From positions 1-26,287 of the forward strand of contig BNXH01000023.1 in assembly GCA_025999435.1 (NCBI GenBank): a stretch of 26,287 nucleotides of DNA, read 5' to 3'. The stretch comes from Bacteroidia bacterium. Lineage in GTDB: Bacteria > Bacteroidota > Bacteroidia > Bacteroidales > Dysgonomonadaceae. Positions 15,264 through 23,750 of this stretch are shown here, one piece after another; the first letter of the stretch is position 1; every line of letters begins with the position of its first letter. The position numbers were made by a program, and so were the translations under genes. The notes beneath the pieces are model-generated. The model was not told the DNA's origin, made no database searches, and worked only from the letters and a program-made list of their open reading frames with translations.

Positions 15264-15777
15264 TACGCTAAAATATATTGCATTATTTATCATGCTTGTT
15301 CTGGTGCAAGTTTTGATATTAAATAGAATCTCTCTTTTTGGGTATGGAATCCCGTTTGTGTACATATATTTTGTATTAAAACTCCCATTAGGTTGCAATA
15401 GAGGTCTTGCCGCTTTTCTCGGATTTCTTATAGGGTTCATTATCGACCTTTTTTGTAATACTCCCGGATTAAACGCTGCGGCTACTACATTGATCGGATT
15501 TGTCAGCCGTCCGGTACAGAAACTGTTCTTTACAGTCGATGATTATAACGATCAGGTGCCGAGTATATCTTCCTTAGGATCTGCGTATGTAAAATATATG
15601 TTCTTACTGGTTTTGGTACACCATGTGTTTCTAATTTCCGTAGAGTCGTTTTCTTATTTCAATCCTCAGATACTTATACTGCGAATAGTTGTTTCTGTAT
15701 TATTGACATCGTTGCTTCTTTTTGCATTTGAAGGATTCTATTTAAAAAAGAAAAACTCATGGCGAGAAACAACTTAG
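15250..15777 (+). CDS. mreD: Rod-shape-determining membrane protein MreD
   Basis: This 175-aa, highly hydrophobic protein with five or six membrane segments is identified mainly by position between mreC and mrdA, and by the typical MreD pattern of short loops with LPLGCNRGLAAFLGFLIGFIIDLF in the second to third segments. MreD is part of the elongasome and modulates MreC-PBP2 activity. It overlaps mreC by 14 bases and mrdA by 19 bases, a tight arrangement showing co-translation. Sequence conservation in this family is low, so context carries much of the call. Confidence 0.88.
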   Translation: MLRSNTLKYIALFIMLVLVQVLILNRISLFGYGIPFVYIYFVLKLPLGCNRGLAAFLGFLIGFIIDLFCNTPGLNAAATTLIGFVSRPVQKLFFTVDDYNDQVPSISSLGSAYVKYMFLLVLVHHVFLISVESFSYFNPQILILRIVVSVLLTSLLLFAFEGFYLKKKNSWRETT

Positions 15778-17717
15778 ATCTTTCAAAGAAGAAGTACGTG
15801 TTGGGAGCAATAGTTTGTGCTGTGGTTCTTATATATATCGTTCAGTTGTTTAACTTGCAGATACTGACTAGTGAATATAAGGATTCTGCTGATGGCAACG
15901 CTTTTTTTAACAGAGTCTTATACCCGGCCAGAGGGATAATCTCCGACCGGAACGATCGTATTCTCGTATATAATCAACCTACTTATGATATAGTTTATAT
16001 ACCCAAAGAAGTACATGATCTGGATACACTGGATTTTTGTAAAACATTGGGCATAACAAAGGAATATTTCAATAAACGGATTAGTGATATAAAAGATAGG
16101 CGGTTGAACCCCGGATACTCTACATATACCATGCAGACGTTTATGACGCAACTGACTATTCAGGAAAGTGGGTTATTGCAGGAAAAGCTATATAAATTCC
16201 CGGGATTTTTTATTCAAAAGAGAACGTTACGACAGTATAATTATCACAATGCGGGGCTTCTTCTTGGCTATGTTGCTGAAGTAAATAAGACCCAGATCGA
16301 AAATGACGGCTACTATATAAGGGGTGACTATGGAGGAAAATCGGGTATAGAATTATCCTATGAAAAGTATCTGCGTGGTGAAAAAGGAGTAGAGGTGCTA
16401 TTGAGGGATGCTCATGGACGCATTCAGGGAAGATATGAGAATGGTAAAAATGATATAGCGCCTGTATCCGGTAAAAATCTTACTTTGTCCATTGATGTAG
16501 ACTTGCAGGCTTACGGAGAATATCTCATGCAGAATAAGGTTGGTAGCATTGTCATGATAGAACCATCGACCGGGGAAATTCTTTGCATGGTTACATCTCC
16601 AACTTATGATCCGGCAATATTGTTAGGCCGCAATTTTAGCAAAAATTATAAAGATTTAGAGAATAATACCTTGTTGAAACCTCTTTTAAATAGGGCTATA
16701 CAAGGGATGTATCCTCCCGGATCGACATTTAAAACAACACAAGGGTTAGTGTTCCTTCAAGAGGACATAATAACCGAAAATACGATGTATTCCTGTGCCG
16801 GAGGATATCCGCCGTTGGGAGGGCGCCCCAAATGTCACGCGCATGGGTCTCCGCTATCTTTGATACCGGCAATAGCTACATCGTGTAACTCATACTTCTG
16901 CTATGGTCTTGCTAATATGCTTGGAAACCGCAAAAAATATAAAGATGTACAGACTGCTTTCGAAGTGTGGAAGAACCATATGGTTGATCAGGGGTTTGGC
17001 TATGCTTTAGGGGTAGATCTTCCATCCGAGAAAAGAGGGTTTATTCCGAACAGTAAAACCTATGATAAGGCATACAGAGGTAGTTGGAATGCATCAACAA
17101 TCATATCTATTGCCATAGGGCAAGGTGAGGTGACTGCAACACCATTGCAGGTAGCTAACCTGGCTGCAACCATAGCAAACAGAGGATATTTTTATGTACC
17201 GCATGTAGTGCGGGAAATACAGAATACTCCTTTGGATTCGATTTACACACATAAGCGTGATACAAAAATTAATAAAACACATTACGAATCTATTGTAGAA
17301 GGGATGGCGCGTGCTGTTACAGGGGGTACCTGTCGTGGCGCGAATATACCGGATGTAGAGGTTTGCGGAAAAACAGGTACGGCTGAAAATCCTCACGGAA
17401 AAGACCATTCCATATTTATGGGTTTTGCGCCGAAGGATAATCCGAAAGTTGCTATTTTTGTAATTGTAGAAAATGCCGGATTTGGTGCCAGATTTGGTGT
17501 TCCTATAGGTCGGTTGATGCTACAAAAATATCTTAAAGGAGAAGTTCCGGCAAGCGATAAGTATTTGGAAGAAAATATGGCTAATTCGGTAGTCCTGCCT
17601 CAAACATTTATGAACTGGAACAGGGCTTTAAGAAATTCAGAATTGCCTCTGCCTGCTCAGGTATCCACGATAGCACCTGATTCAGGAATAGAGCCGTTTA
17701 CTCCGGTAGAAGAATAA
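15759..17717 (+). CDS. mrdA: Penicillin-binding protein 2, elongasome transpeptidase
   Basis: PBP2 is the class B transpeptidase that cross-links new side-wall peptidoglycan with RodA. The 652-residue protein has one N-terminal membrane anchor (about 14-32), the dimerisation/pedestal region with YPARGIISDRNDRILVYN, and a periplasmic transpeptidase domain. All three active-site motifs are intact: STFK with the acylated Ser322 and Lys325, SCN at 375-377 and KTGT at 538-541. The segment GGKSGIELSYEKYLRG (about 190-205) is typical. The C-terminal ~50 residues after the catalytic domain are Pro/Ser-rich and probably flexible. It overlaps mreD by 19 bases, and rodA starts 5 bases after it. Confidence 0.96.
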   Translation: MARNNLDLSKKKYVLGAIVCAVVLIYIVQLFNLQILTSEYKDSADGNAFFNRVLYPARGIISDRNDRILVYNQPTYDIVYIPKEVHDLDTLDFCKTLGITKEYFNKRISDIKDRRLNPGYSTYTMQTFMTQLTIQESGLLQEKLYKFPGFFIQKRTLRQYNYHNAGLLLGYVAEVNKTQIENDGYYIRGDYGGKSGIELSYEKYLRGEKGVEVLLRDAHGRIQGRYENGKNDIAPVSGKNLTLSIDVDLQAYGEYLMQNKVGSIVMIEPSTGEILCMVTSPTYDPAILLGRNFSKNYKDLENNTLLKPLLNRAIQGMYPPGSTFKTTQGLVFLQEDIITENTMYSCAGGYPPLGGRPKCHAHGSPLSLIPAIATSCNSYFCYGLANMLGNRKKYKDVQTAFEVWKNHMVDQGFGYALGVDLPSEKRGFIPNSKTYDKAYRGSWNASTIISIAIGQGEVTATPLQVANLAATIANRGYFYVPHVVREIQNTPLDSIYTHKRDTKINKTHYESIVEGMARAVTGGTCRGANIPDVEVCGKTGTAENPHGKDHSIFMGFAPKDNPKVAIFVIVENAGFGARFGVPIGRLMLQKYLKGEVPASDKYLEENMANSVVLPQTFMNWNRALRNSELPLPAQVSTIAPDSGIEPFTPVEE

Positions 17718-17722
17718 ATAGA

Positions 17723-19180
17723 ATGTATCAAAGAGAGGAAGAATATATAAAAAAAAGTGTAGACTGGTTTACAATAGCATTGTATCTTATAATGGTATTG
17801 TTTGGCTGGTTTAGCATTTATGGGGCAAGTTACAATTACGAGCATGCCACCAGTATGTTCGACTTGTCAGGAAGAGCCGGGATGCAATTGGTTTGGATAG
17901 GGACATCATTGGCGCTTGGGTTCGTAATACTAAAATTGGATAGTAATTTATACGATATACTTGCCTATTACATATATGCCATATTTATATTACTTCTTAT
18001 AGCCACTATATTTTTATCTACAGATATAAGGGGCTCAGGCTCATGGCTAAAAATAACAGATTCGATACAGATACAACCTGCCGAGTTTGCTAAATTTTCT
18101 GTTGCATTGGTGCTTGCTAAATTTATAAGTAGCTATAATTTTAAATTGCTGGCACCTAAGAATTTGCTGATTATTGCAGGGTTGATTTTATTGCCTATGC
18201 TCTTGATCGTTCTGCAAAATGAGACAGGTTCGGCTCTTGTATATTCAGTTTTCATTTTAATGTTATATAGAGAGGGATTACCCGGTATTATACTGTTTCT
18301 AGGTGGAGCTTTGATTGTATTTTTTGTTATAGGACTAAAGTATTCATCTACAGACATAGGCGTTATTTCCACAGGGGAATTTATCACCATAATTCTGTCG
18401 ATATTAATAAGCGCCGGATTTTTAATTAGTTTCCGTAAAGATTCGGGAACTGCCCGTAATATCGTTTTAGGACTCATATTAATTATGGGTATCGGGTATC
18501 TTGTTTCATTGTCAGGCGTTGCTGTCGATTTTGGTATACTAGCTCTTGTTGCTGTCGGCGCAATGTCTGTATATCTATTATTTTTGGCTAAAAAATACTG
18601 GTCGAAAGTATATTTATTGACAACTGTTTTTGCTATAAGCAGTGTTTTGCTAATAGGTTCTGTCGATTACATTTTTACTGACATTATGCAACCTCACCAG
18701 CAAATGCGTATCAAAGTAACGTTAGGGATGGAGGACGACCTTATGGGGGCAGGATATAACGTTAATCAGTCTAAGATCGCTATTGGCTCAGGAGGATTTC
18801 TGGGAAAAGGATACTTGAACGGGACGCAGACAAAGCTCAAGTATGTGCCGGAACAGGATACCGACTTTATTTTTTGCACAGTAGGGGAGGAACAGGGTTT
18901 TGCCGGTTCAGTATTTGTATTGTTGTTATTTTCGGCGTTAATCCTTCGTCTTATCTTTTTAGCTGAACGGCAAAAGAGTACTTTTGGACGTGTCTATGGG
19001 TATTGTGTGGCCTGTATTTTATTTTTTCATATGGCTATCAATATAGGTATGGTTATCGGTTTGACTCCGGTAATAGGCATTCCTTTGCCGTTTTTTAGCT
19101 ATGGAGGTTCTTCTCTATGGGGCTTTACAATCCTGCTGTTTATTTTTTTGCGTATTGATATGGCAAGAAAGCGAAGGTGA
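17723..19180 (+). CDS. rodA: SEDS peptidoglycan glycosyltransferase RodA
   Basis: RodA polymerises lipid II into glycan strands in partnership with PBP2. It is a polytopic membrane protein with the SEDS signatures GSWLKI and IQPAEFAKFSVALVLAKF, LIVLQNETGSALVYSVF, the large loop with QSKIAIGSGGFLGKGYLNGTQTKLKYVPEQDTDFIFCTVGEEQGF read in parts, and IGIPLPFFSYGGSS near the C-terminus. The glutamate-aspartate rich loop (PEQDTDF) contains the conserved aspartate needed for activity. At 485 residues it is about 115 longer than E. coli RodA: several extra membrane segments lie between about residues 205 and 320. I believe this is common for Bacteroidetes RodA. It starts 5 bases after mrdA. Confidence 0.95.
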   Translation: MYQREEEYIKKSVDWFTIALYLIMVLFGWFSIYGASYNYEHATSMFDLSGRAGMQLVWIGTSLALGFVILKLDSNLYDILAYYIYAIFILLLIATIFLSTDIRGSGSWLKITDSIQIQPAEFAKFSVALVLAKFISSYNFKLLAPKNLLIIAGLILLPMLLIVLQNETGSALVYSVFILMLYREGLPGIILFLGGALIVFFVIGLKYSSTDIGVISTGEFITIILSILISAGFLISFRKDSGTARNIVLGLILIMGIGYLVSLSGVAVDFGILALVAVGAMSVYLLFLAKKYWSKVYLLTTVFAISSVLLIGSVDYIFTDIMQPHQQMRIKVTLGMEDDLMGAGYNVNQSKIAIGSGGFLGKGYLNGTQTKLKYVPEQDTDFIFCTVGEEQGFAGSVFVLLLFSALILRLIFLAERQKSTFGRVYGYCVACILFFHMAINIGMVIGLTPVIGIPLPFFSYGGSSLWGFTILLFIFLRIDMARKRR

Positions 19181-19223
19181 AAATACAAAAATTATAAAAC
19201 TAATTTAGAAAAAGAATTGAAAA

Positions 19224-19988
19224 ATGAAGATAATATCATACAACGTTAATGGAATTCGTGCTGCTGTCAATAAAGGATTGTTTCAGTGGCTTGAAAAGGA
19301 ATCTCCGGATATTTTTTGTTTGCAGGAAATAAAAGCAATAGAAGAACAAATCGATTTGATAACAATACAGTCGTTAGGATATAATTATTATTTTCATCCT
19401 GCCGAAAAGAAAGGTTATAGTGGAGTAGGTATTCTTACGAAACGTAAGCCTGATCTTGTAAAAGTAGGGATGGATATGCATATATACGACAGGGAAGGAC
19501 GTGTGTTGCGTGCCGACTATGGGGATATGACTGTAATATGTGTTTATATCCCGTCCGGCACGATGGGAGATGCGCGTCAGGATGTGAAAATGAAATTTCT
19601 TGCAGACTTTTCTCTGTTTATTGATGATTTGCGAAAAGAAAGACCAAATATTTTGATCTGCGGAGATTATAATATTTGTCATAAACCGATTGATATAAAT
19701 CATCCGGAGCGACACCTGAAAAGTTCAGGCTTTTTGCCTGAAGAACGCCAGTGGTTCGATGAATTTATTGCTACTGGTTTGATAGACACCTTTCGCGTTT
19801 ATGACCAGAGTCCGGAAAAATATAGCTGGTGGAGTTATAGGGCGGGAGCCAGAGGCAAGAATCTGGGTTGGCGTATCGATTACCACATCATATCAGAACC
19901 TCTTAGGGAGCGCTTAAAAGGGGCGTCGATAATGGATGAGATTGATTTCTCGGATCATTGTCCGGTGGTTGTGGAATTGGATTTTTAA
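19224..19988 (+). CDS. xth: Exodeoxyribonuclease III / AP endonuclease
   Basis: This 254-aa DNA-repair enzyme of the ExoIII (Xth) type cuts at abasic sites and has 3'-5' exonuclease activity. The metal-binding and catalytic residues of the family are visible: Asn7 in [10 protein letters not shown], Glu35 in FCLQEIKA, the [12 protein letters not shown] segment (about 145-156), and the C-terminal SDHCPVV with its catalytic histidine. The aromatic DNA-contact segment YSWWSYR is also present. Length is typical (E. coli 268). It starts 43 bases after rodA and may be read through from that operon. A terminator follows about 130 bases after the stop. Confidence 0.95.
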   Translation: MKIISYNVNGIRAAVNKGLFQWLEKESPDIFCLQEIKAIEEQIDLITIQSLGYNYYFHPAEKKGYSGVGILTKRKPDLVKVGMDMHIYDREGRVLRADYGDMTVICVYIPSGTMGDARQDVKMKFLADFSLFIDDLRKERPNILICGDYNICHKPIDINHPERHLKSSGFLPEERQWFDEFIATGLIDTFRVYDQSPEKYSWWSYRAGARGKNLGWRIDYHIISEPLRERLKGASIMDEIDFSDHCPVVVELDF

Positions 19989-20117
19989 TGCTGAGTCTTT
20001 ACTTTAATATTATATAAAACTAATAAACCTTAATCGAATGAAATACTATGTGGCAGATGAGATTTATATTTGGATAAATCAATAATTGCTTACAAGATAT
20101 AGATTTAATAAATAACT

Positions 20118-20150
20118 AATAGCCTGTCATAAGCAGGCTATTTTCTTTTT
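20118..20150 (+). terminator. Intrinsic terminator between xth and sufC
   Basis: AATAGCCTG (20118-20126) and CAGGCTATT (20134-20142) form a perfect 9-bp stem around TCATAAG, followed by TTCTTTTTT. This separates the xth transcript from the suf genes. Confidence 0.88.
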
Positions 20151-20157
20151 TATTTAC

Positions 20158-20165
20158 TATTTTTG
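20158..20165 (+). promoter_or_regulatory. Predicted sufC promoter (-7 element)
   Basis: TATTTTTG matches TAnnTTTG directly after the terminator. It predicts a leader of about 90 bases to the sufC ATG at 20262. No clear -33 motif is present because the terminator stem occupies that position. Confidence 0.5.
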
Positions 20166-20261
20166 TGATCTAAAGTCTTTTGGGCTTTTGAACATATGGT
20201 ATATCTCAGTGTTAAAGTAAGGAGAATACCGGGATTTTATTTAAATAACATAAAATTTATA

Positions 20262-21023
20262 ATGGCAAATTTATTAAACATAAAGAACTTACACGCTAAT
20301 GTTGAAGGCAAGGAAATTTTGAAAGGATTGAATCTTGAAGTTAACGAAGGCGAAATTCATGCAATAATGGGACCTAATGGTGCAGGTAAGAGTACACTTG
20401 CTTCTGTATTGGTAGGAAATCCAAATTTTGAAGTTACAGAAGGTAAAGTAAACTTCAGAGGCCATGATCTTTTGGAAATGGACCCGGAAGACCGGGCACG
20501 GGAAGGTCTTTTCCTTAGTTTCCAATATCCTGTGGAAATACCGGGTGTAAGCATGACAAACTTTATGCGTGCGTCTCTTAACGAAATCCGCAAACATAGA
20601 GGTCAGGATCCGATTTCCGCATCTGATTTCCTTAAAATGATAAAAGAAAAAAGAGAATTGGTAGAATTGGATAAAGATCTTGCAGGGCGTTCTGTTAATG
20701 AAGGCTTTTCGGGAGGAGAGAAGAAACGTAACGAAATATTCCAGATGGCCATGTTGGAGCCAAAATTAGCGATCCTTGACGAAACAGATTCGGGGCTGGA
20801 TATAGATGCTCTTCGCGTAGTTGCCGCGGGGGTTAATAAACTTAGAAGTAAAGACAAGGCAACCATTGTAATAACCCATTATCAGCGTTTGCTGGACTAT
20901 ATTAAGCCTGATTTTGTACATGTATTGTACAAAGGGCGTATAGTGAAGAGTGCAGGCCCTGAACTGGCTTTAAAGTTGGAAGAAAATGGTTATGACTGGA
21001 TAATTAAAGACTTTCAAGAATGA
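20262..21023 (+). CDS. sufC: SUF system ATPase SufC
   Basis: SufC is the cytoplasmic ABC-type ATPase that drives Fe-S cluster assembly with SufB and SufD. The 253-residue protein has Walker A GPNGAGKST (37-45), the signature-like FSGGEKKR (149-156), Walker B ending ILDETDSGLD with Glu174, and the switch His206 in ITHYQ. I chose the ATG at 20262 rather than the in-frame ATG at 20196, because family members start directly at a MANLLNIKNLH-like sequence and the extra 22 residues resemble translated leader. Its stop overlaps the sufD start by four bases (ATGA), so translation is coupled. sufB, usually beside it, is not in the window. Confidence 0.95.
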   Translation: MANLLNIKNLHANVEGKEILKGLNLEVNEGEIHAIMGPNGAGKSTLASVLVGNPNFEVTEGKVNFRGHDLLEMDPEDRAREGLFLSFQYPVEIPGVSMTNFMRASLNEIRKHRGQDPISASDFLKMIKEKRELVELDKDLAGRSVNEGFSGGEKKRNEIFQMAMLEPKLAILDETDSGLDIDALRVVAAGVNKLRSKDKATIVITHYQRLLDYIKPDFVHVLYKGRIVKSAGPELALKLEENGYDWIIKDFQE

Positions 21024-22360
21024 TAGAACAACAATATATAGATATATTTAACCGGTATCGAGATACGATTGATTCTAAATCGGTGGCTGTGTTAAATAAT
21101 CTTCGAGAAAAAGCTTTAGAGGCTTTTCAAAGACAAGGTTTTCCTACAAAGAAATTGGAAGATTACCTTTATTTGGATGTTGCCGCCGAGTTTATGCCTG
21201 ATTTTGGACTTAATCTGAACAGGGTGCCATTTGCAGGTAATCCTTATATGGCTTATAGATGTGAAATTCCAAACATGACTACAAATCTTTATTTTGTATT
21301 GAATGATTTGTTTCATGAAGAACATAAACCCAAAGTAGAATATCCTATAGGCGTTTTTGTAGGTAGTTTCAAGCAATTTTCGGAACAAAATCCCGATGTC
21401 TTTGCAAAATACTATGGGCAAGCAGCTGATCTTTACAATAATGGTGTTGTCGCTTTCAATACTATGTTTGCTCAGGACGGCTTCGTTATATATGTTCCCA
21501 AAGGGGTTATAGTAGAGCAGCCGATACAGCTGATTAACATATTAAAAAGCGAATTTAACTATTTGGTAAATCGTCGCATTTTAATCATAGCGGAAGATGA
21601 TGCTCAGGTTAAATTGTTGATTTGTGACCATACGGTTGACGAAACTCATTTTTTAGCTACGCAGGTGACAGAAATATTTGCCGGAAAGAATGCTATGGTC
21701 GATTATTATGATCTGGAAGAAAATTCGGATAAAGTAACTCGCCTTACCAATACATTTGTATATCAGGAAGAAGCATCCAATGTGCTGGTAAATAATATGA
21801 CATTGAATACAGGTGTAAGCCGTAACAATTATCATGTTAAACTGAGAGGCGAGCATTCCGAAGCCTATGTTTGTGGCATGGTGATTGCCGATAGAAAACA
21901 ATATGTAGATAATTTTGCTTTTCTGGATCATGCTAAACCACATTGTACCAGTACTCAGTTATTCAAATACGTATTACAGGATGAAGCTAAAGGCGCTTTT
22001 TGTGGAAGAATCCTGGTAGAAAAAGATGCCCAAAAGACACTGGCATATCAGTCGAATAATAACCTGTGCATATCACCTACAGCCCATATGTATGCCAAGC
22101 CGCAGCTGGAAATATATGCTGATGATGTAAAGTGTTCTCATGGCTTGACTACAGGTCAGCTAGATGAAGAAGCATTGTTATATCTGCGTTCCCGGGGTAT
22201 TGGTAAAGATGCTGCGCGTTTACTATTGATGCAGGCTTTTACAGCCGGTGTATTGGAGCATGTGCGTATTCCCCGATTACGAGACCGGTTGGCCGACTTA
22301 GTTGAAAAGCGATTTAAAGGCGAATCTGTACGGTGTGGAAACTGTGCCGTATGTAAATAA
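21020..22360 (+). CDS. sufD: Fe-S assembly scaffold subunit SufD
   Basis: SufD (446 residues) is the beta-helix partner of SufB in the SufBC2D scaffold, where Fe-S clusters are assembled. Family features include the N-terminal helical part with QRQGFPTKKLEDYLYLD, the central beta-helix rich in short strands (FVIYVPKGVIVEQPIQLIN), and the C-terminal SHGLTTGQLDEEALLYLRSRGIG read as the conserved histidine-containing segment. An unusual visible trait is the last residues, CGNCAVCK, giving Cys439, Cys442 and Cys445 in a CxxCxxC pattern. It could bind metal or a cluster, but this is not established. It overlaps sufC by four bases. Confidence 0.93.
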   Translation: MIEQQYIDIFNRYRDTIDSKSVAVLNNLREKALEAFQRQGFPTKKLEDYLYLDVAAEFMPDFGLNLNRVPFAGNPYMAYRCEIPNMTTNLYFVLNDLFHEEHKPKVEYPIGVFVGSFKQFSEQNPDVFAKYYGQAADLYNNGVVAFNTMFAQDGFVIYVPKGVIVEQPIQLINILKSEFNYLVNRRILIIAEDDAQVKLLICDHTVDETHFLATQVTEIFAGKNAMVDYYDLEENSDKVTRLTNTFVYQEEASNVLVNNMTLNTGVSRNNYHVKLRGEHSEAYVCGMVIADRKQYVDNFAFLDHAKPHCTSTQLFKYVLQDEAKGAFCGRILVEKDAQKTLAYQSNNNLCISPTAHMYAKPQLEIYADDVKCSHGLTTGQLDEEALLYLRSRGIGKDAARLLLMQAFTAGVLEHVRIPRLRDRLADLVEKRFKGESVRCGNCAVCK

Positions 22361-22402
22361 GTTTGTAGTTTTGAATTAAAAAGTTATGAGTTATAAGTGG
22401 CA

Positions 22403-22447
22403 AGCATGAACATGCTGTAGACTTTTGACTGTTAACTGCTAACTGTA
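22403..22447. repeat. Small intergenic repeat: hairpin plus heptamer repeats
   Basis: Between sufD and sufS (91-base gap) lie a compact AGCATG-AA-CATGCT inverted repeat (22403-22416) and, at about 22428-22447, tandem ACTGTTA / ACTGCTA / ACTGTAT heptamers, preceded by repeated GTTATGAG / GTTATAAG at about 22382-22397. Short tandem units like these are, as I recall, scattered in Bacteroidales intergenic DNA. Function unknown. Confidence 0.45.
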
Positions 22448-22451
22448 TAAA

Positions 22452-23666
22452 ATGGATATAGACAAAATAAGATCCGATTTTCCTATCCTATCTACTACCG
22501 TTTACGGCAATACCCTCGTATATTTAGATAATGGGGCGACTACTCAAAAGCCTAAATGTGTTGTAGAAGAAATAGAAAAAATATACTACACCACGAATGC
22601 GAATGTGCACCGTGGTGTACATTATTTAAGCCAGAAAGCTACCGACCTGGCCGAAGAATCCCGTGTGGTAGTACAGCAATATATAAATGCAGAACATAGT
22701 AGGGAGGTAATCTTCACGAAAGGTACTACTGAATCGATCAATCTTATGGCGCATAGCTTTTGCCGGCAATTCTGTAAAGAAGGCGATGAGATTATTATTT
22801 CAGCTATGGAACATCATGCGAATATCGTTTCGTGGCAGCTGCAAGAAACTATAAAGGGCATAAAACTCAAAGTTATTCCGATAAATGAAAAAGGAGAGTT
22901 AATGTTAGACGAAATGAAAAAACTCATTTCGTCTAAAACTCGTTTGATTTCTATAACTCATGTGTCAAATGTACTTGGGACAGTAAATCCGATAGAGGAA
23001 ATTATCGAAATTGCCCATAACCACGATATTCCGGTATTGATTGACGCGGCACAGTCTGTACAGCATATGGTAATTGATGTGCAGAAACTGGATTGTGACT
23101 TTCTTGTTTTCTCAGGGCATAAAGTGTACGGGCCGAATGGGGTAGGGGTATTGTACGGTAAAGAAAAATGGCTGAATCAGATGCCTCCATATCAGGGAGG
23201 AGGAGAAATGATAGGTCATGTTTCATTCAAAGGTACTACATTTAATGAGCTTCCTTTCAAGTTTGAGGCAGGGACTCCCAACTATCCGGATGTGATTGCA
23301 TTGGCCAAAGCATTAAATTATATAAAAAATATTGGACTTGACTCAATAAAATCATATGAAGATGAGTTATTACAATATTGTTCTGACGAATTGTCTAAAA
23401 TCGAGGGTATCCGCATATTTGGAACTTCAGAAAAGAAATGTAGCGTTATATCCTTTTTGGTAGGAAACATTCATCATTACGATATGGGAATGCTTTTGGA
23501 TAAAATGGGAATTGCCGTTCGTACAGGGCATCATTGCGCACAACCACTTATGGAAGAGCTTGGTATAGAAGGTACAGTAAGAGTATCTATTGCATTCTAC
23601 AATACAAAAAAAGAGGTAGATCGGCTTATAACAGGCATAAAGCGTGTAGTTGCGATGTTTGGCTGA
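22452..23666 (+). CDS. sufS: Cysteine desulfurase SufS
   Basis: SufS is a PLP-dependent group II cysteine desulfurase that supplies persulfide sulfur for Fe-S assembly. The 404-residue protein shows YLDNGATTQKP at the N-terminus, NVHRGVHYLSQKAT, the cofactor-binding AMEHHANIVSWQ, the PLP-binding Lys224 in FSGHKVYGPNGVG, and the active-site Cys362 in RTGHHCAQP. The short RTGHHCAQP active-site region places it with SufS rather than NifS/IscS, which have a longer flexible loop. It follows sufD after 91 bases and is probably in the same transcript. No sulfur acceptor gene (sufE or sufU) is visible downstream. Confidence 0.95.
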   Translation: MDIDKIRSDFPILSTTVYGNTLVYLDNGATTQKPKCVVEEIEKIYYTTNANVHRGVHYLSQKATDLAEESRVVVQQYINAEHSREVIFTKGTTESINLMAHSFCRQFCKEGDEIIISAMEHHANIVSWQLQETIKGIKLKVIPINEKGELMLDEMKKLISSKTRLISITHVSNVLGTVNPIEEIIEIAHNHDIPVLIDAAQSVQHMVIDVQKLDCDFLVFSGHKVYGPNGVGVLYGKEKWLNQMPPYQGGGEMIGHVSFKGTTFNELPFKFEAGTPNYPDVIALAKALNYIKNIGLDSIKSYEDELLQYCSDELSKIEGIRIFGTSEKKCSVISFLVGNIHHYDMGMLLDKMGIAVRTGHHCAQPLMEELGIEGTVRVSIAFYNTKKEVDRLITGIKRVVAMFG

Positions 23667-23722
23667 AAATCTCAAAAATATATAATTGTAAAAGTTTATT
23701 TTTTAATTATAAAAGCTTTGTG

Positions 23723-23730
23723 TAAATTTG
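23723..23730 (+). promoter_or_regulatory. Predicted bamD promoter (-7 element)
   Basis: TAAATTTG matches TAnnTTTG, 20 bases before the bamD ATG. It begins a new transcription unit after sufS. The usual -33 TTTG is not evident. Confidence 0.45.
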
Positions 23731-23750
23731 CAAACTAATTTTTATATAGA

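Noticed and set aside
20038..20085. 15-codon ORF between xth and sufC
   Set aside because: Too short, with no conserved feature or ribosome site; likely chance.
20196..20261. 22-residue N-terminal extension of SufC
   Set aside because: Family members begin at the ATG at 20262, and the extension has leader-like composition.
23685..23716. TATAATT/AATTATA hairpin after sufS
   Set aside because: Pure AT stem with a 17-base loop is too weak to call a terminator.
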